Source: Rosa chinensis (taxonomy: Eukaryota; Streptophyta; Magnoliopsida; Rosales; Rosaceae). From it: a DNA stretch of 64,000 bases. Shown piece after piece: positions 23,067-34,489 of this stretch. Each line of letters starts with the position of its first letter. The first letter of the stretch is position 1. Position numbers and translations under genes: made by a program. The DNA lies in NCBI RefSeq assembly GCF_002994745.2, contig NC_037090.1, positions 16,604,001-16,668,000 of the forward strand, given 5' to 3'. A model generated the notes under the pieces. It was not told the DNA's origin and did no database searches. It saw only the letters and a list, made by a program, of their open reading frames with translations.

Positions 23067-23380
23067 GAAGGATACGGCCGCCAACCGCGTTGCCGTATCT
23101 TCTCCACTGCAGCGAAGGAGGACCATGTCTGCTCTCAAAGCCCGAAGCTCCCTCGTCGCTGCTCTTGCCACCCAGGCCTCCTCCGTCTCCCAAGAGCATA
23201 AATGTTCAAATCCCTTTCACACAATCTAAAATTTTCCTTGATTTTCAAGTTTAATTGGTTCCGATTTGGTTTTAACATTTGGTGTTTTCTTCTTCTTGTT
23301 GCAGTTTTACTTGATTTGGCCAAGTACGTCTTCCCCAAGCAGTTCGAGGCTCAGACTCTCGATGAAGCTCTCATGTCAGG
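23067..23380 (+). pseudogene. Captured two-exon host gene fragment (possibly SOUL heme-binding type)
   Basis: Directly after the UPL6-like piece, another frame (from ATG 23067) reads ALKARSSLVAALATQASSVS before 23205. After an intron-like gap with a TTGCAG acceptor comes LLDLAKYVFPKQFEAQTLDE then ALMS, with a donor at about 23381. The two parts look like adjacent exons of one gene. The LDEALMS ending recalls the linker before the SOUL heme-binding domain in chloroplast proteins. That identification is a weak memory match. Confidence 0.4.
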
Positions 23381-23453
23381 TATTGTTTTGGGTTGATTCC
23401 GATTCCGATTTCGATTCCATGTTGTAACTAACCCCAAACCCAGCTCCCTCTCT

Positions 23454-23454
<1 letters not shown>

Positions 23455-23504
<50 letters not shown>
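23455..23504. repeat. (TA)n microsatellite
   Basis: About 24 TA units inside the inner CACTA, between captured fragments. Confidence 0.96.
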
Positions 23505-23505
<1 letters not shown>

Positions 23506-24759
23506 AACCTGAGTCTGTGTTTCTGCTTCGCCTAGTCTTCGATCATCGTCTCAGTCTTCTTTCTTCAACGCTACCGTAACCATGGTATACTCTTTTTCTC
23601 TCTTACAGCCATTAGCGTTGGGCTTGTTTTGGTTTAGTGATATAATTGGGAGAATGGAAGGCCTGAATAGTGAAAATCTTTTAATCTAACATCTGAATCT
23701 GAATCTGATTGTATAATGAATGTGATAATTTGTGATCAAAAGATCTTTCTAACCTATGTTTTCATCCTGGTAATTTTGTATAAGTAGTGATAAGGGGTCT
23801 GTTTATCTAAACATCAGGTCCTGTTCATCCATTCACTTGAAATACTTGAAATTCAGAAAGGAGGTTCTATGAATGGTAAAATTATGCAAGTATGTAGTGG
23901 TTAAGTTTCTCTTTTGTTTAAAGCTATTAACAAATTAAGTTGATTGCTTGAGATGAGATTGATAGTTAAATGCAAGAAAATGATAATATTTGGTTATGTA
24001 TTGAAATGCAGAAAGGCTTGCAAGCAAACTCTTATGTGGAGGGAATAGGGAGGTCAGGTTTTTTTAGTTCTGATGATTAGAGTCCACTACAAGATGATCC
24101 CCAACCGTCAGTATTCTTTGTGCTATATTGAATAAAATTTCCAGTCCACCTTTGGGTAGTTTGGAACTGACTGTCTTCATTTAATACAGCTTATAAACTA
24201 CAGAGGAATTCTTCACACTATCTCGTACTGTACTGCTTAGATTTAATCTAAAAGCGTTTACAATGGCATTGGGATTTTCAAGCTGACGACTGGATATATG
24301 CTTTGGTAAGCTGCACAGATCATAACTTTAGTTTTTTGGTTAGTAATTATGGCAAGAATTGGTGTGGAAGTACATTTTGCGAGTTAAATTTGAAATTGCA
24401 AGTGACTTATCTTCTGAAGATGTATTTAAGTCTATTTCTTCATACATATTCCTCTATATAAACAACCGCTTATTATATTATATTAAGATTGTTGACTTTC
24501 GAATACTCTATGCATTGTTAGACAGTGAGGAAATAAAAAACAGATAGTTAGAGATAAACATTTAAGATTTTGCAATTGCAAACATTGGTAATTTCAACTG
24601 TACATGCTTGATCAATTGCAAATATTAGTATATTCTTATCCATGTCAAACTGAAGTCATTTGCATTTTTCTATTACAATCCAATCAATTTCAAGGATGTC
24701 ATCATAAGATCATTCAACTGTAGTCCAGCTAGAGAAATTGAACCATCTGCAAAACAGCA

Positions 24760-25560
24760 TTTTATGTCAGAGGTTTATCTAACAATGAGAACGCACCATC
24801 AAGAAAACTCTGCACACATTGATGGACTGATGAGGTTCTTACTAAAGCAAGGCATTTTGCTTCACGTATCTCAGGTAGTTTCTCATTATTTGACCTTTGT
24901 AATCTTTTGGAGGGGCTTGATTATTCGCTTGCTTGCTAGTTTGCGCAACTATAACTTTGGCACATACATTATTTTCTTAATGACTTAATCTTTTCGAGGT
25001 ATAAAGAGAAGTTAATTAAGAGTGGACGTGTCCCTGAATTCCATTCCATGGAAACACTGGTGATGACCCTAAATGGCTTGTAAACATTGAACAGGTAAAC
25101 TCCTGACATATGTAAAACTTGAAGATTAGCAGTTAGTTCAAAGCTCCGTATATATTGCTTTTAACTTCTGGGTCCGTTGAATGTACTAAGGTCGTTGCCT
25201 AGTAAAGCAGACGAGGCATATCTTCTAGTGTCTGGACTTAAATCATTTGTATTTCAGGAAGCTATGGGGGTTTGTGATCATGAGCCGTCACGCGAGGAAG
25301 TTTGACACCAGATTGTTTCGTTGGTTATATATTTGTACCTAGGTTGTGCTTTTGTCAGTTAAACTGGTTCAACTTGCCTTCATCATGTATACTTGTACGG
25401 CTATATCACTGTCTTTTTCTCCTTTTGTAGGAAGGAAAATATTTAAGGCAACTAAATAGTGGTGAAATTGATACTTACGTCATTCATCATCAGGATTGTG
25501 ATGATATTGTTTGTGGCTAGTACCCAAGACTGTTCTGTTATGCCATCTAGAAAGTAAGAA
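24760..25560 (+). pseudogene. Unidentified captured exons in the inner CACTA
   Basis: Several stretches look like exons of one or more genes. 24755-24874 reads VYLTMRTHHQENSAHIDGLM between AG and GT. 25000-25094 reads GRVPEF, then after a short disruption GNTGDDPKWLVNIEQ, with a GTAAAC donor. 25258-25310 reads EAMGVCDHEPSREEV and then a stop. 25431-25520 reads EGKYLRQLNSGEIDTYVIHH. The order and splice-like edges suggest a captured spliced gene with decay. I do not recognise the protein. Confidence 0.4.
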
Positions 25561-26639
25561 CAAATGGTCTCATTTTTGTGATGCTGTTATTTTGTTATTC
25601 ACTTGTTTTCTTATCTTTTCCTTTCTTGTCTGTAACTACTGCAGGTTGTAACAGGTCTGCTAATAGCCGAAGTTAATGTAAATACCAAGTCTAAACTCGG
25701 TTCTGGTGGTGTATCACTGGTATTTAATTCTTTCTCTTCTCTACTCGAGAACTGTCTTCAATTTGCACCAGTGCATATACTACTTTTTATCTATACATTA
25801 TATTTTGGATTGCACAAACATGTTATATCTACTAGAGAATACATAATCAAATTTTGTCTGAAGAATGATAGCACTGCAATAATATTGCTTTAATATTACC
25901 ATCTGTCTCCCTATGCTTGTTTTCTATTAGTTTAGTTTTTATTTGTCAACATCCTATGCTCTTTTGTGATTTGGAATCCTGCATGTGATTTGGAGCATGA
26001 CTTTGATGATAAATATAAAATAAAAGTTGTTCAATGGTTTTCCTATACCTTTATGGATTGCTTTCTCATTCATTTTAATTCCCGTAGTAGATTTGAAGGA
26101 ACATAGGTTCTGCCATAGGTTCCTTAAAAAGGTTGAACTTGCTAAGTCTGACCTTAGCTTGCTTTCATATGGAATCACTTAAAGACAGGAAACTGCATTT
26201 ATGACAAATTTGTCCTGGCTTTTCTCCATTACGATTTAGTATCTTATCTCCCTCTCTCAGAACAATAGCATACAGACTGTTGTACAATAGACATGAATAA
26301 AGGAATTACAGTAAAATTCTTTTTGAATACGCATCTTTTATTTAGTATCAGAACAATGGATTTTCTGTACTTTTCGAACTTTGCTTGAACTTCCTTGCAA
26401 ACTTCTGGAATTTCTGCTTCTGCTTTGTTATTTTTTCGTCTTCGTCTTCGTTTTTTGTTTTTTAATCACAAATTTTCTGATTAAAATTGTTTCTGGGTCC
26501 TGTATTTGATAACTCAAGGCTTGCATGCTTCAAAATTTAATACTTGATCATAGAGAGTGAGATTTTGAGTAATAGCAGATATAAAATTGATTATGCTGTT
26601 TTTCATATTGGGTTGTGATAGATTTTGCTTGCAGCTTTT

Positions 26640-27030
26640 GCTTCCTACTACTGTTCCTATTTCAAGTGATTTATCTGTCAGAAGATTTGTGTTCCAGGTG
26701 TGAGTTATTTCTTTTCATGGATGTTAAACAGCAATAGCTTAGGCTGTTGAACATGAAAACATCTTTGTTTAGGTACTTCTCATAAATCATAATGGTCTCT
26801 CATTTTTAACAGTGCATAATGGGTTGTGCTTTTCTCTTGAGCAGTGATGGTGTAGCTTCATTGGTGCTAGTGAGTGGGGAAAATGCACTTGAACTTGGGT
26901 TACATGCTCTTGTTCTTCATTCCTCTGGCAAACCAACCCCTTTGGTACTGTATCATGCTCTTCTGCTGCAATATGTGCTAACTCATGAAGCTTCACAATA
27001 AGCTTGGAGGTGATGCAAATGAGAGTATAT
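26640..27030 (+). pseudogene. Captured acetoacetyl-CoA thiolase-like exon (fragment)
   Basis: After a GAGCAG acceptor, 26847-26906 reads DGVASLVLVSGENALELGLH. It closely resembles the DGAAALVLVSGEKAL-type block of plant cytosolic acetyl-CoA acetyltransferases (mevalonate pathway). The continuation does not match thiolase. A preceding exon-like piece near 26636-26697 (LLLPTTVPISSDLSVRRFVF) is unassigned. The motif is short but distinctive. Confidence 0.55.
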
Positions 27031-27249
27031 ATAGTGCACATGATGCTTGATAAAATGGCACAAGAAGGTTTTGTTGAAGCGAAAAGATATTATATCAGCT
27101 TTTGATTCATGTGTAGCTAGCTAGGAATGCTTTCTTGTTTGGTACATTACCTAGTCACTTGAATGTATGGATGTTTGAAAAATGGTAATGGAATGATATG
27201 GATTGGAGTACTTTTTATGTGGTAATTACTGTCCAATATTTAGTCTTAC

Positions 27250-27993
27250 AACACAATACAAATCAATGTGTTGTCTGACTGTAAACGAGTTCAAAATTAA
27301 GGCTTTTCCTACAACAGTCACTGGTTTGTTACCCAATTTGATTACAATATTCACACCACAGCTAACCAAATAGAGTAGTTGTGTGAACTAACAACCAACA
27401 ACAAAATAAACAAAGTTCTGTTGTGTGAGATTCATAACAGACAACAGAAACCAAATAGAGTAGTTGTGTGAACTAACAACCAACAACAAAAGAAAACAAA
27501 GTTCTGTTGTGTGAGATTCATAACACACAACAGAAATGAAATCATCTCCGTTGTCTGAGTAATCAACAGACAAGGGATATAATTTCACTTCAGTTGTGTG
27601 TTATTAATCTCAGACAACAAAGAATGAGTAATATCTGTTGTGTGTTATATATCTCAGACAACAAATAATGAGTAATATCTGTTGTGTGTTATGAATCTCA
27701 GACAACAAAGAATGAGTTATATCTGTTGTGTGTTATGAATCTCACACAACAGTGAATTCTTTCTTCTGTTGTCTGAATGTATCGACACATCCCCGCCCAT
27801 GCCATGCCAGGCACATGCTTGCGCAGAATTCACACAACGGAAACAGATATTCTGTTGAGCAAAGTATTGTCACACAACGGTGAAATCACCGTTGTCTGAT
27901 TTTTCAATCACACAACACTCGTTTAGACCACGGTTAGTTTGGTCATCACACAACAGAAAATCACCGTCGTCTGATGACCTTTTTGTAGTAGTG
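27250..27993. repeat. Right subterminal repeat array of the inner CACTA
   Basis: Dense alternation of TCTGTTGTGTG and ACACAACAGA motifs. It includes two near-identical blocks around AACCAAATAGAGTAGTTGTG (about 27365 and 27449) and three repeats of TCAGACAACAAAGAATGAGT type (about 27611-27712). The array is longer and more regular than the left one. Confidence 0.88.
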
Positions 27994-28315
27994 TATGTTG
28001 ACTTTTACCCACTTCAATTAAAACTTCTTTTTTTTTTTTTGAAAACTTATTCTCAATCTACACCTAATATATTAGAAATAATAGATATACGGCAAACTAA
28101 AACTCATAATTATGCTGGCAAAGTAAATCTGGTTAATAATTATATTTAAACAACCATCAATTTTTATTAAACGTATGACAATTTAATGGATACCGATATG
28201 CATAGTTTATTTTGCAATTATGCCCATTAACTAATTATACAAAAACTCTAATAACATTTTAAATATAAAAACACAAGAAAATAATGACACAGATACTTTT
28301 TGCAATATGGATTGC

Positions 28316-28655
28316 AAGGAAAGATGATTAATTTGTAAATTTGAATAAATTAAATACAATAAATAATTATATATTATTACTTCACACTCTTAACCGTATC
28401 TATAGCAGATACTTATCCGAATATTTAATATAATATATTAATTTAGTATTTTATTTAACAATGAATACGGATTTTTGTCTTTAATAAATGTATTAACTTA
28501 TTTTGTTGATTATATTTTTTATTTTGTCACTGTTATCAGTACCCATAAAACAAAGAATACTAAAAATATAAAAGGGTGTCATTTGCTTTACTCAAATGAT
28601 ACACTTAGAAAAGTGTATCCAATATGGGTGGCCACTAGAGATTTTGCTAGTAGTG
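28316..28655. other. Right terminal region of the outer CACTA
   Basis: AT-rich, non-coding. It ends with a short hairpin (GATACACTT...AAGTGTATC) and then GCTAGTAGTG. The hairpin arms match the left end near 15605-15650 in inverted orientation. Confidence 0.5.
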
Positions 28656-29125
28656 AAGTTTGATTCACCTAGAACTGAAGCTTGTTTGCAATCCTACAAT
28701 GAGGATCGAATGCGATCCGCAATCCTAAGAGGTATGGTTTACTTAAAGTTCCCGTTTTTGAGTTTTTATTTCAATTTCTCTTTTTTTTCTCGGGGACTTG
28801 CAACCTCCCTTCTTCTGCCCCCCCCCCCCCCCCCCTTCTTCATTATAGGGGAGACCAAATTAAGCCGAACTGTGGAGGTTCGTGCTCACTCCAAGCTTAG
28901 AGCTTGTTGAGATCTCCAAACTTAGAGTTTGTAGAGAATTTATGATCGACCACTTACATCATTGTTTCGATCTAATCCAATATCTCTTGGAATCGAATTT
29001 CTTGGAAGCGACTACGCTCGGAAATTCCTAATTTCTTGGAAGCGATTACGCTTAGAAATTTCATATGTTTTCGTGGTAGCCTACTTCACTCCGAAACTAA
29101 CCCTAATTTCTTGTTCTCTTTCAGG
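28656..29125 (+). other. Second part of the copia leader
   Basis: This is leader sequence directly upstream of gag, resumed after the nested insertion. A near-duplicate pair, TTCTTGGAAGCGACTACGCT and TTCTTGGAAGCGATTACGCT, occurs at about 28999 and 29034. A poly(C) run lies at 28818-28835. Confidence 0.6.
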
Positions 29126-29767
29126 ATGAGTAGCCTGAACAAATTGGATTTTGCTCAATTGGGAACAACTGGCTCTGAATATCACAGGTGGGTTCGTGAT
29201 ATCCGCCAGCATCTCAAGGCCGATGAAATCTTGGATATGATTCTCGAGCCTAGCCAGGACGTGATAACTGTTGAGCAAGCTCAAGCTTTGGAAGCAAATA
29301 GAGCAGCCTTAGAGGCAAATAAGGCGAAAGCCATCATCCTAATGACTCGTCATATGGATGATTCGCTCCAGTACGAGTATATGAATGAAGAAGACCCCAG
29401 AAGGTTGTGGGTCTCACTCGAAGAAAGATTTGGCAACTTCCGTGACTCCTTGCTTCCTGACCTAGAAGTGAGATGGCATAGCCTCCGCTTCTGTGATTTC
29501 AGGACAGTTCTTGACTATAACTCAGAAGCACTTCGCATTAAATCCTTAATGGAATTTTGTGGTAAAAACATCACAGATGCGATGTTGATTGAGAAGACTC
29601 TCTCTACCTTCCCCGTCTATGCATTGATGGTTGCTAAGAACTATCGAATCGATGTAAATGCAAGACGGATCACAAGGTTTCATGAGCTCATTGGAGCTAT
29701 GAATGTCGCTGAAAAGCATGATAATATCCTTGTGAAGAACTATAATTCGAGATCCGTGGAAACATAA
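29126..29767 (+). pseudogene. Copia gag (capsid-like) region
   Basis: The frame from ATG 29126, just after TTCAGG, gives about 213 residues: MSSLNKLDFAQLG onward. It has HRWVRDIRQHL, ILMTRHMDDSLQ, RRLWVSLEERFG and EKTLSTFP, the typical capsid (UBN2-like) segment of plant copia elements. It normally forms the virus-like particle. A stop at 29765 cuts it before the zinc knuckle, which lies downstream in a different reading. Confidence 0.85.
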
Positions 29768-32700
29768 CATATTCCGTAATCCAATTATAGTCGCACCTCT
29801 AAGAGAGGGCGCCAAGAGCGAAACCCTAATCTTAGGTGTACTTCTGGACATTCTGATCCATATAATCGCTCTACTTGGGAAGGTAACTGCCAAAATAGGA
29901 GAACACGAAACCGAAGAGGTAAACGTGGAAAGAGAGAGGGAGGCAACGCCTCTGGCCATGTTGGTGGCGCCACTAACACTAAGAGCCATCTAAATGACAC
30001 TTTCAAAGTGCCTCAATCAATGGAGTTCGAGCAAAGAGATGTATGTTCTCGATGTGGAGTGTCTGATCATTGGGCACACATTTGTAGAGCTCGTGAAGAA
30101 CTTGTCACCGCCTACAAAGCATATTGTGAAGCAAGAGAAGCTCACTATGTGGAACAAGAAGATCAAGAAGATGATCTAGAGTGAAGGGTTGAAGACTACA
30201 AATCTGGCTGGGATCAATAGATCGCCAATTCTGTTTAAGTCTTTATTTTCCAAGAGATGTAGGCGATTGCCATATTACTTTTTATTGGATTAGATTTTCT
30301 TTGATCAAAGAAACAATGATGTACTCCGTTGGCTTATGAATAAAATTTCGAGTTCTTTTCATTATGACTCAATTTTGATTCTGAGCATATTACTTTGTGA
30401 CTACAATGGCTGGGCCATCAATATTAATTCAAGGACATGGAATAGCCCAAGTTCCACTTGCCAAATGGCACCTTGATTACTGTTGTCATAGAAACTCTCT
30501 ACGCTCTTAGGGTAAATCGTACCCTATGAATAGCCAACGAATTCCATGCGAACATGCATGTAGAGAACGGAAATGAGTTCCTTTGCATTACCTCTAATGA
30601 TTACGAACACAGATGCATCTTAGAGAAGTTTATGTGTCTCTCTAGTGGATTCTATGTCACTATTCGAGCTATTAATCCAATAAAGTTATGAGAGAAGATC
30701 TCTTGGATTTAGACACATATTGTCTTTGTCACGACAGGATAGATCATCCTAGTCATGATATGATGATCCGTCTACAAAAGACTTCACATGGACATCATTT
30801 CTTTTGAGCAAAATGAAGCATGAATCAAAAGTTGATTCCTAGACTAAGTGTGACCGACGCTGTTGCCTAGGGCACCGCCTCCGTCCACCATCAGCCTAGG
30901 GCTGGCGTAGTCCATATCCATCACGCCATGGATAGCGTCCATCATGGTGATGGCTCCCCAGGTGATGTTGCAATCACCAACTTGCTTCACATAGCGTTTC
31001 GAACGCTCAGGCCTAACCAAAATACTTAATGGTTGCTTCTAAGGCCTCTCGCTCGTTTTACAAAGCCCGTTCCTTAGGGAAACTAGGACTAAGACCGTCC
31101 TATGCAAAGGATATGACAATACTCATTCTGTTCTTACAAAGAATCCGTAGGGATTTTGTGGATTAATTCAACCAACTTGCGGACGCTTAAATATTTTATG
31201 ATGTTGGTTGACACGCAAACATGTCGGTCACGTGTTTTTCCATTGTCCACCTATAAATGCTGCTTATGCTACATTCCTAGCACATATCATATGACAACGG
31301 GCTCACTCCCCAGATCATCCTACTCAGTCAATTGGATTTGACTATGCTAGAGAGTTTACATCGAAAGGCTTTCGATGGATATTGCAATGGGCTTGATGTT
31401 GGACATCACATTTCCATGTACACACCCATTGGTCTCATGGAAACGACTACGATGGTAGTCCGAACATTGGTAATGCGCACCAATCTTCTTACTCATGCTT
31501 GGGTTGATGCAATATCGCATGCAGCTATGCTAATTTGTCTACGACCTACCGCCACTCAATGTACCTATGCGTTACAGCTAGTGACTGGGTACACGTCTTT
31601 TGTACTTACGCACATTTGAGTGAGCCATTTATGTGCCAATTGCGCCGCCACAGCGCTCTATGATGGGTCTTTACAGACGAATAGGCAACTACGTTGGATT
31701 TGAGACTCCAACAATCGTCCGCCACTTAATGCCCTTGCAAGGCGATCTCATTACCGCTAGATTTGCTGGTTGTCACTTTGATGAGACAGTCTTCCCGTCG
31801 TTAGGGGGAGATAAGAACACAGATGTTCAACAGGAACGACAGGATTTGTCGTGGTCTGTCCCCACTATATCTCATCTTGATCCCTATTAAAGTGACGAGA
31901 TCACACAAATATGCTGCAAACATGCCTGCAAGGAAGGACGTCCCTATGAGAGGATGTAGCGCCACCCTACACGGAGGTAGGCATGGCGCCAATGCCAAAG
32001 AGAGTGGCACTCTGGCGTTACAGACCATGGCCCCAGCTAGGATGCGTGGGAGGCCCGTGGGTTCGAAGGATACTTTGGCACATTCCAATCCCTTGATCAC
32101 CAAGACTCAAAATCCGTCTCATGAGTATCTTCCGTGTTATGGTTACCGTTTGGGGACGCCTCAACATCAGAACCTATTCCTGAGAATATAGAGCTCTATG
32201 AAACTTACACTAGTGTACATGAGACGTGGGATAGAATCTCCATCATAATTGATGATGTAGTTGCGCATTGCGTTGCGCATGAGTTTGTTGAGTTAGATGA
32301 TATCGAACCACGCTTCGTTGATGAATGAATACCAACGTAGAGAGTTTTTGGCCTAAATGGAAAGATGCGATCCAGGTTAAGATGGATTCTCTAACGAAGA
32401 GGAAGGTTTTCGAGCTAGAGATGCCAACACCTTCTAACATAAAACCTGTTGACTAATGGATCTTCGTTAGAAAGCGTGATGAGAAAAAGAGATGGCAATC
32501 TCGCCTTATGGCGCAAGGTTTCTCACAAAACACCCTGGAATCGACTACGATGAGACATATTCTCTCGTAATGGATGTCATTGCACTCCACTACCTTGTCA
32601 GTTTGGTAGTTTCCTAATAACTGAACATGCAGCTTACAAATATGGTCACTACGTATCTCTATAGGGATCTAGATACGGAATATACATGAAGGTTCACTGC

Positions 32701-33853
32701 GAACTTCATTTACCCAAGTCAAGTGGCTCTAGACCATGGAGCACGTTTACAATAAGGTTGAAACGCTCACTAAAGTGACTACTTGATTGGGAAGGGATAT
32801 GCCCACGAGTTTCTATAGCAAGTTTCGGATTCTATCGAGGTTCATGTTGGACATGATCTTCATTAGAAGCCCTTAAAGAGTTAAGGGAAACCGCTGAACA
32901 CTTGAAATCCGAGTTTGAGATGAAGGATTTTGGGAAAACACGATTATGTCTCTGTTTGGAACTTGAGCATCGTGTCGATAGATGCTTAGGCATTTTGACA
33001 AGGTCAAGCCTTCAAGCACCCCCATGATCGTCCGTAGTCTTGATCCTGAAAAGGATCCTCTTCGTGGAAAGGATGATGACGAAGATGTGCTAGAGGCAGA
33101 AGTGCCTTACTTAGTACAATAGGCGCATTATTGTACTTATCCCAATGCACAAGACCGGACTTCTCATATGTTGTGAACTTGTTAGCTAGATATAGCTTTG
33201 CGCCAACGCGACGCCATTGGATTGGTGTAAAAGATATCTTTCGATACTTGAGATGTATGAGTGATATAGGCTTGTTCTATCCCTACGAAGAGATGATGGA
33301 TTCGGACCCATCACACACCAGGTACGCCGCCAACCTTGGCTTGCATCCACTATCCCCATCCCAAAACGACATGTGTTTTGGAAGGTTTTGCTGATGTTGG
33401 GTATCTCTCTGACCCACACAAAGGTCATTCCCAATCCGGTTAAGTGTTCACCATGGGAAAAGACCGTGACATCTTGGAGGTCTACAGAATAGACCCTAGT
33501 CGCTATATCTTCGAATAATGCAGAGATCATTGCTCTTCATGAAGTGCTTCGTGAATGAATATGGATTGGATTCATAATTACGCATGTTCGAACAATTGTG
33601 GTTTGAAGTCTACCACAGATGAGCCTACGAGCATTTAGGATAATGCTGCTTGTTTTGAACAAATGAGGCAATGCTACATCAAAAGCGATAACACCAAGCA
33701 CAATCAGCAACAACAAACTCTCCTCGAGATCAAAGTGAACTAGATTCAATCTGAGGACAGTGAGGCAGACTTGTTTACTAAGTCATTGCCCAAATCCACG
33801 TTCGAGAAACATGTGGCAAGAATTGGCTTGTGGAAATTATCTGAACTCCCATG
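29768..33853 (+). pseudogene. Copia pol region, heavily broken
   Basis: Pieces appear in copia order, scattered over several frames. A CCHC zinc knuckle, CSRCGVSDHWAHIC, lies at about 30046-30087. A pre-integrase motif, HDRIDHPSHDMMIRLQK, lies near 30731. The integrase core covers about 31120-31620 (YKNS-like start, then HAWVDAISHAAMLICLRPTA). A linker is at 31630-32330. Reverse transcriptase remnants are at 32340-33360, including YLSQCTRPDFSYVVNLLARY. The RNase H end is near 33560-33853, with DLFTKSLPKSTFEKHV and IGLWKL. Many stops and frameshifts rule out any product. Confidence 0.85.
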
Positions 33854-34046
33854 ATCGTAGTCATCAGGGGGAGACGTAGACATCAAGGGGAGATGTCTAC
33901 ATGTTCACCTCGAAACGTGAAGGGTGTGTTGTGCTCTTTTCCCCCTTCGACCGAGGTTATTTTTGTCCCACTGGGTTTTTGTTACTCGGCAAGGTTTTTA
34001 AAGAGGCAACGAGAGAAGCACCCCGTTTGGGCAACACAAAGGGGAG

Positions 34047-34264
34047 TGTTCAAGGAAAACCTAATTTGTGTTTAGCCCAAACTCTAGGTTACTTGACTTA
34101 GTGGTAATAGGATTTAATTAGAAGGATCTAGAATCCTAATCAATGTAGAATTACTTTCCTTATATGATTGAGATTCTATGCATTGTAATCCTCTATATAA
34201 AGAGGCCCCTACTATCAATGAGAATACACAGCGATTATCTCTCAATTTCTGATTCCCTAAAACA
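34047..34264 (+). repeat. 3' LTR of the copia element
   Basis: 218 bp, about 97 percent identical to 14434-14651 by eye (around six substitutions, no indel seen). It is preceded by the purine tract at 34035-34046 and followed by ATGGT at 34265-34269. Confidence 0.92.
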
Positions 34265-34489
34265 ATGGTGACTTAATTGATAATATAAGTATTAAAAGGA
34301 TACTTATGGATCAAGTTATATGCTAATAATAAAATTCAGGGAAGCAAATTGGTTATTAAGCAAAAAAAGGATTTTACTGCAACTCTTTTATTAGTGTTGT
34401 CAATTCTGTCCTATGGAAAATTTCATCATGATAAAGAGACATGGGAGAACTTGATCTTGAACTGCATTAAATTGCATGGTTTCATCATG

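Larger units (their letters stand above)
22084..27993 (+). mobile_element. Non-autonomous CACTA carrying host gene fragments (Pack-CACTA)
   Basis: The left end reads CACTACTACAAAAAGTT. The right end is its inverse, CTTTTTGTAGTAGTG. TAT flanks both (22081-22083 and 27994-27996), the 3-bp duplication typical of CACTA. The 5910-bp body has subterminal arrays of ACACAACGG and ACAACAGA motifs in both orientations. No transposase is encoded. The interior has plant gene pieces with splice-like junctions: a UPL6-like start, a second fragment with KYVFPKQFEAQTLDEALMS, several unidentified exons and an acetoacetyl-CoA thiolase-like exon. Several genes have therefore been captured. Strand is arbitrary and set to the orientation of the captured pieces. 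Confidence 0.93.
21346..28315. repeat. 517-bp tandem duplication; second copy split by the inner CACTA
   Basis: GTTGAATATGGAAGTGCAC occurs at 21346 and 21863, an offset of 517 bp. The first unit runs on to about 21862. The second runs to 22083, is interrupted by the inner CACTA, and resumes at 27994-28315. ATATTAGAAATAATAGATAT and ACGTATGACAATTTAATGGA are present in both copies. Within each unit TTGGATATGGAAA-type motifs recur several times. Confidence 0.85.
15400..28655 (-). mobile_element. CACTA (En/Spm) transposon, decayed, nested in copia leader (left end approximate)
   Basis: The minus strand encodes, in CACTA order, a TNPD-like C-terminal part (DUF4218 plus DUF4216) and then a TNPA-like Transposase_24 protein. 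The right end is placed at 28655, where the sequence reads GCTAGTAGTG, the inverted form of CACTACTAGC. The left end is unclear, somewhere in 15250-15600. CTCTAGTAAGCAAAAG near 15362 resembles a damaged copy of the right end. A block near 15605-15650 (GTTGGATACC...GGTATCATTTGA) also matches the right end in inverted orientation. No 3-bp duplication could be confirmed. The N-terminal transposase core is missing, so the element is non-autonomous. Copia sequence flanks it on both sides. Confidence 0.72.
14434..34264 (+). mobile_element. Ty1-copia LTR retrotransposon, interrupted by nested CACTA elements
   Basis: Two 218-bp direct repeats (14434-14651 and 34047-34264) begin TGTTCAAGGAAAAC, end CCCTAAAACA and differ by about six substitutions. 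The sequence ATGGT lies immediately outside both (14429-14433 and 34265-34269), the 5-bp target duplication expected of integrase. So the pair belongs to one insertion, although the LTRs are 19.4 kb apart. Coding order is gag, zinc knuckle, integrase, reverse transcriptase, RNase H, which is copia order. A polypurine tract, ACAAAGGGGAG, precedes the 3' LTR. The leader is split by a CACTA element of about 13 kb. Without it the element would be about 6.6 kb. Coding regions are full of stops and shifts, so it cannot move by itself. Confidence 0.92.

Noticed and set aside
27360..27990. CRISPR-like array of short repeats
   Set aside because: Repeats are irregular, in both orientations, and lie at the end of a CACTA element; they are subterminal repeats of a plant transposon.
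29546..30006. Minus-strand frames over the copia gag
   Set aside because: Shadow frames of the gag and linker region of the copia element, which is on the plus strand.
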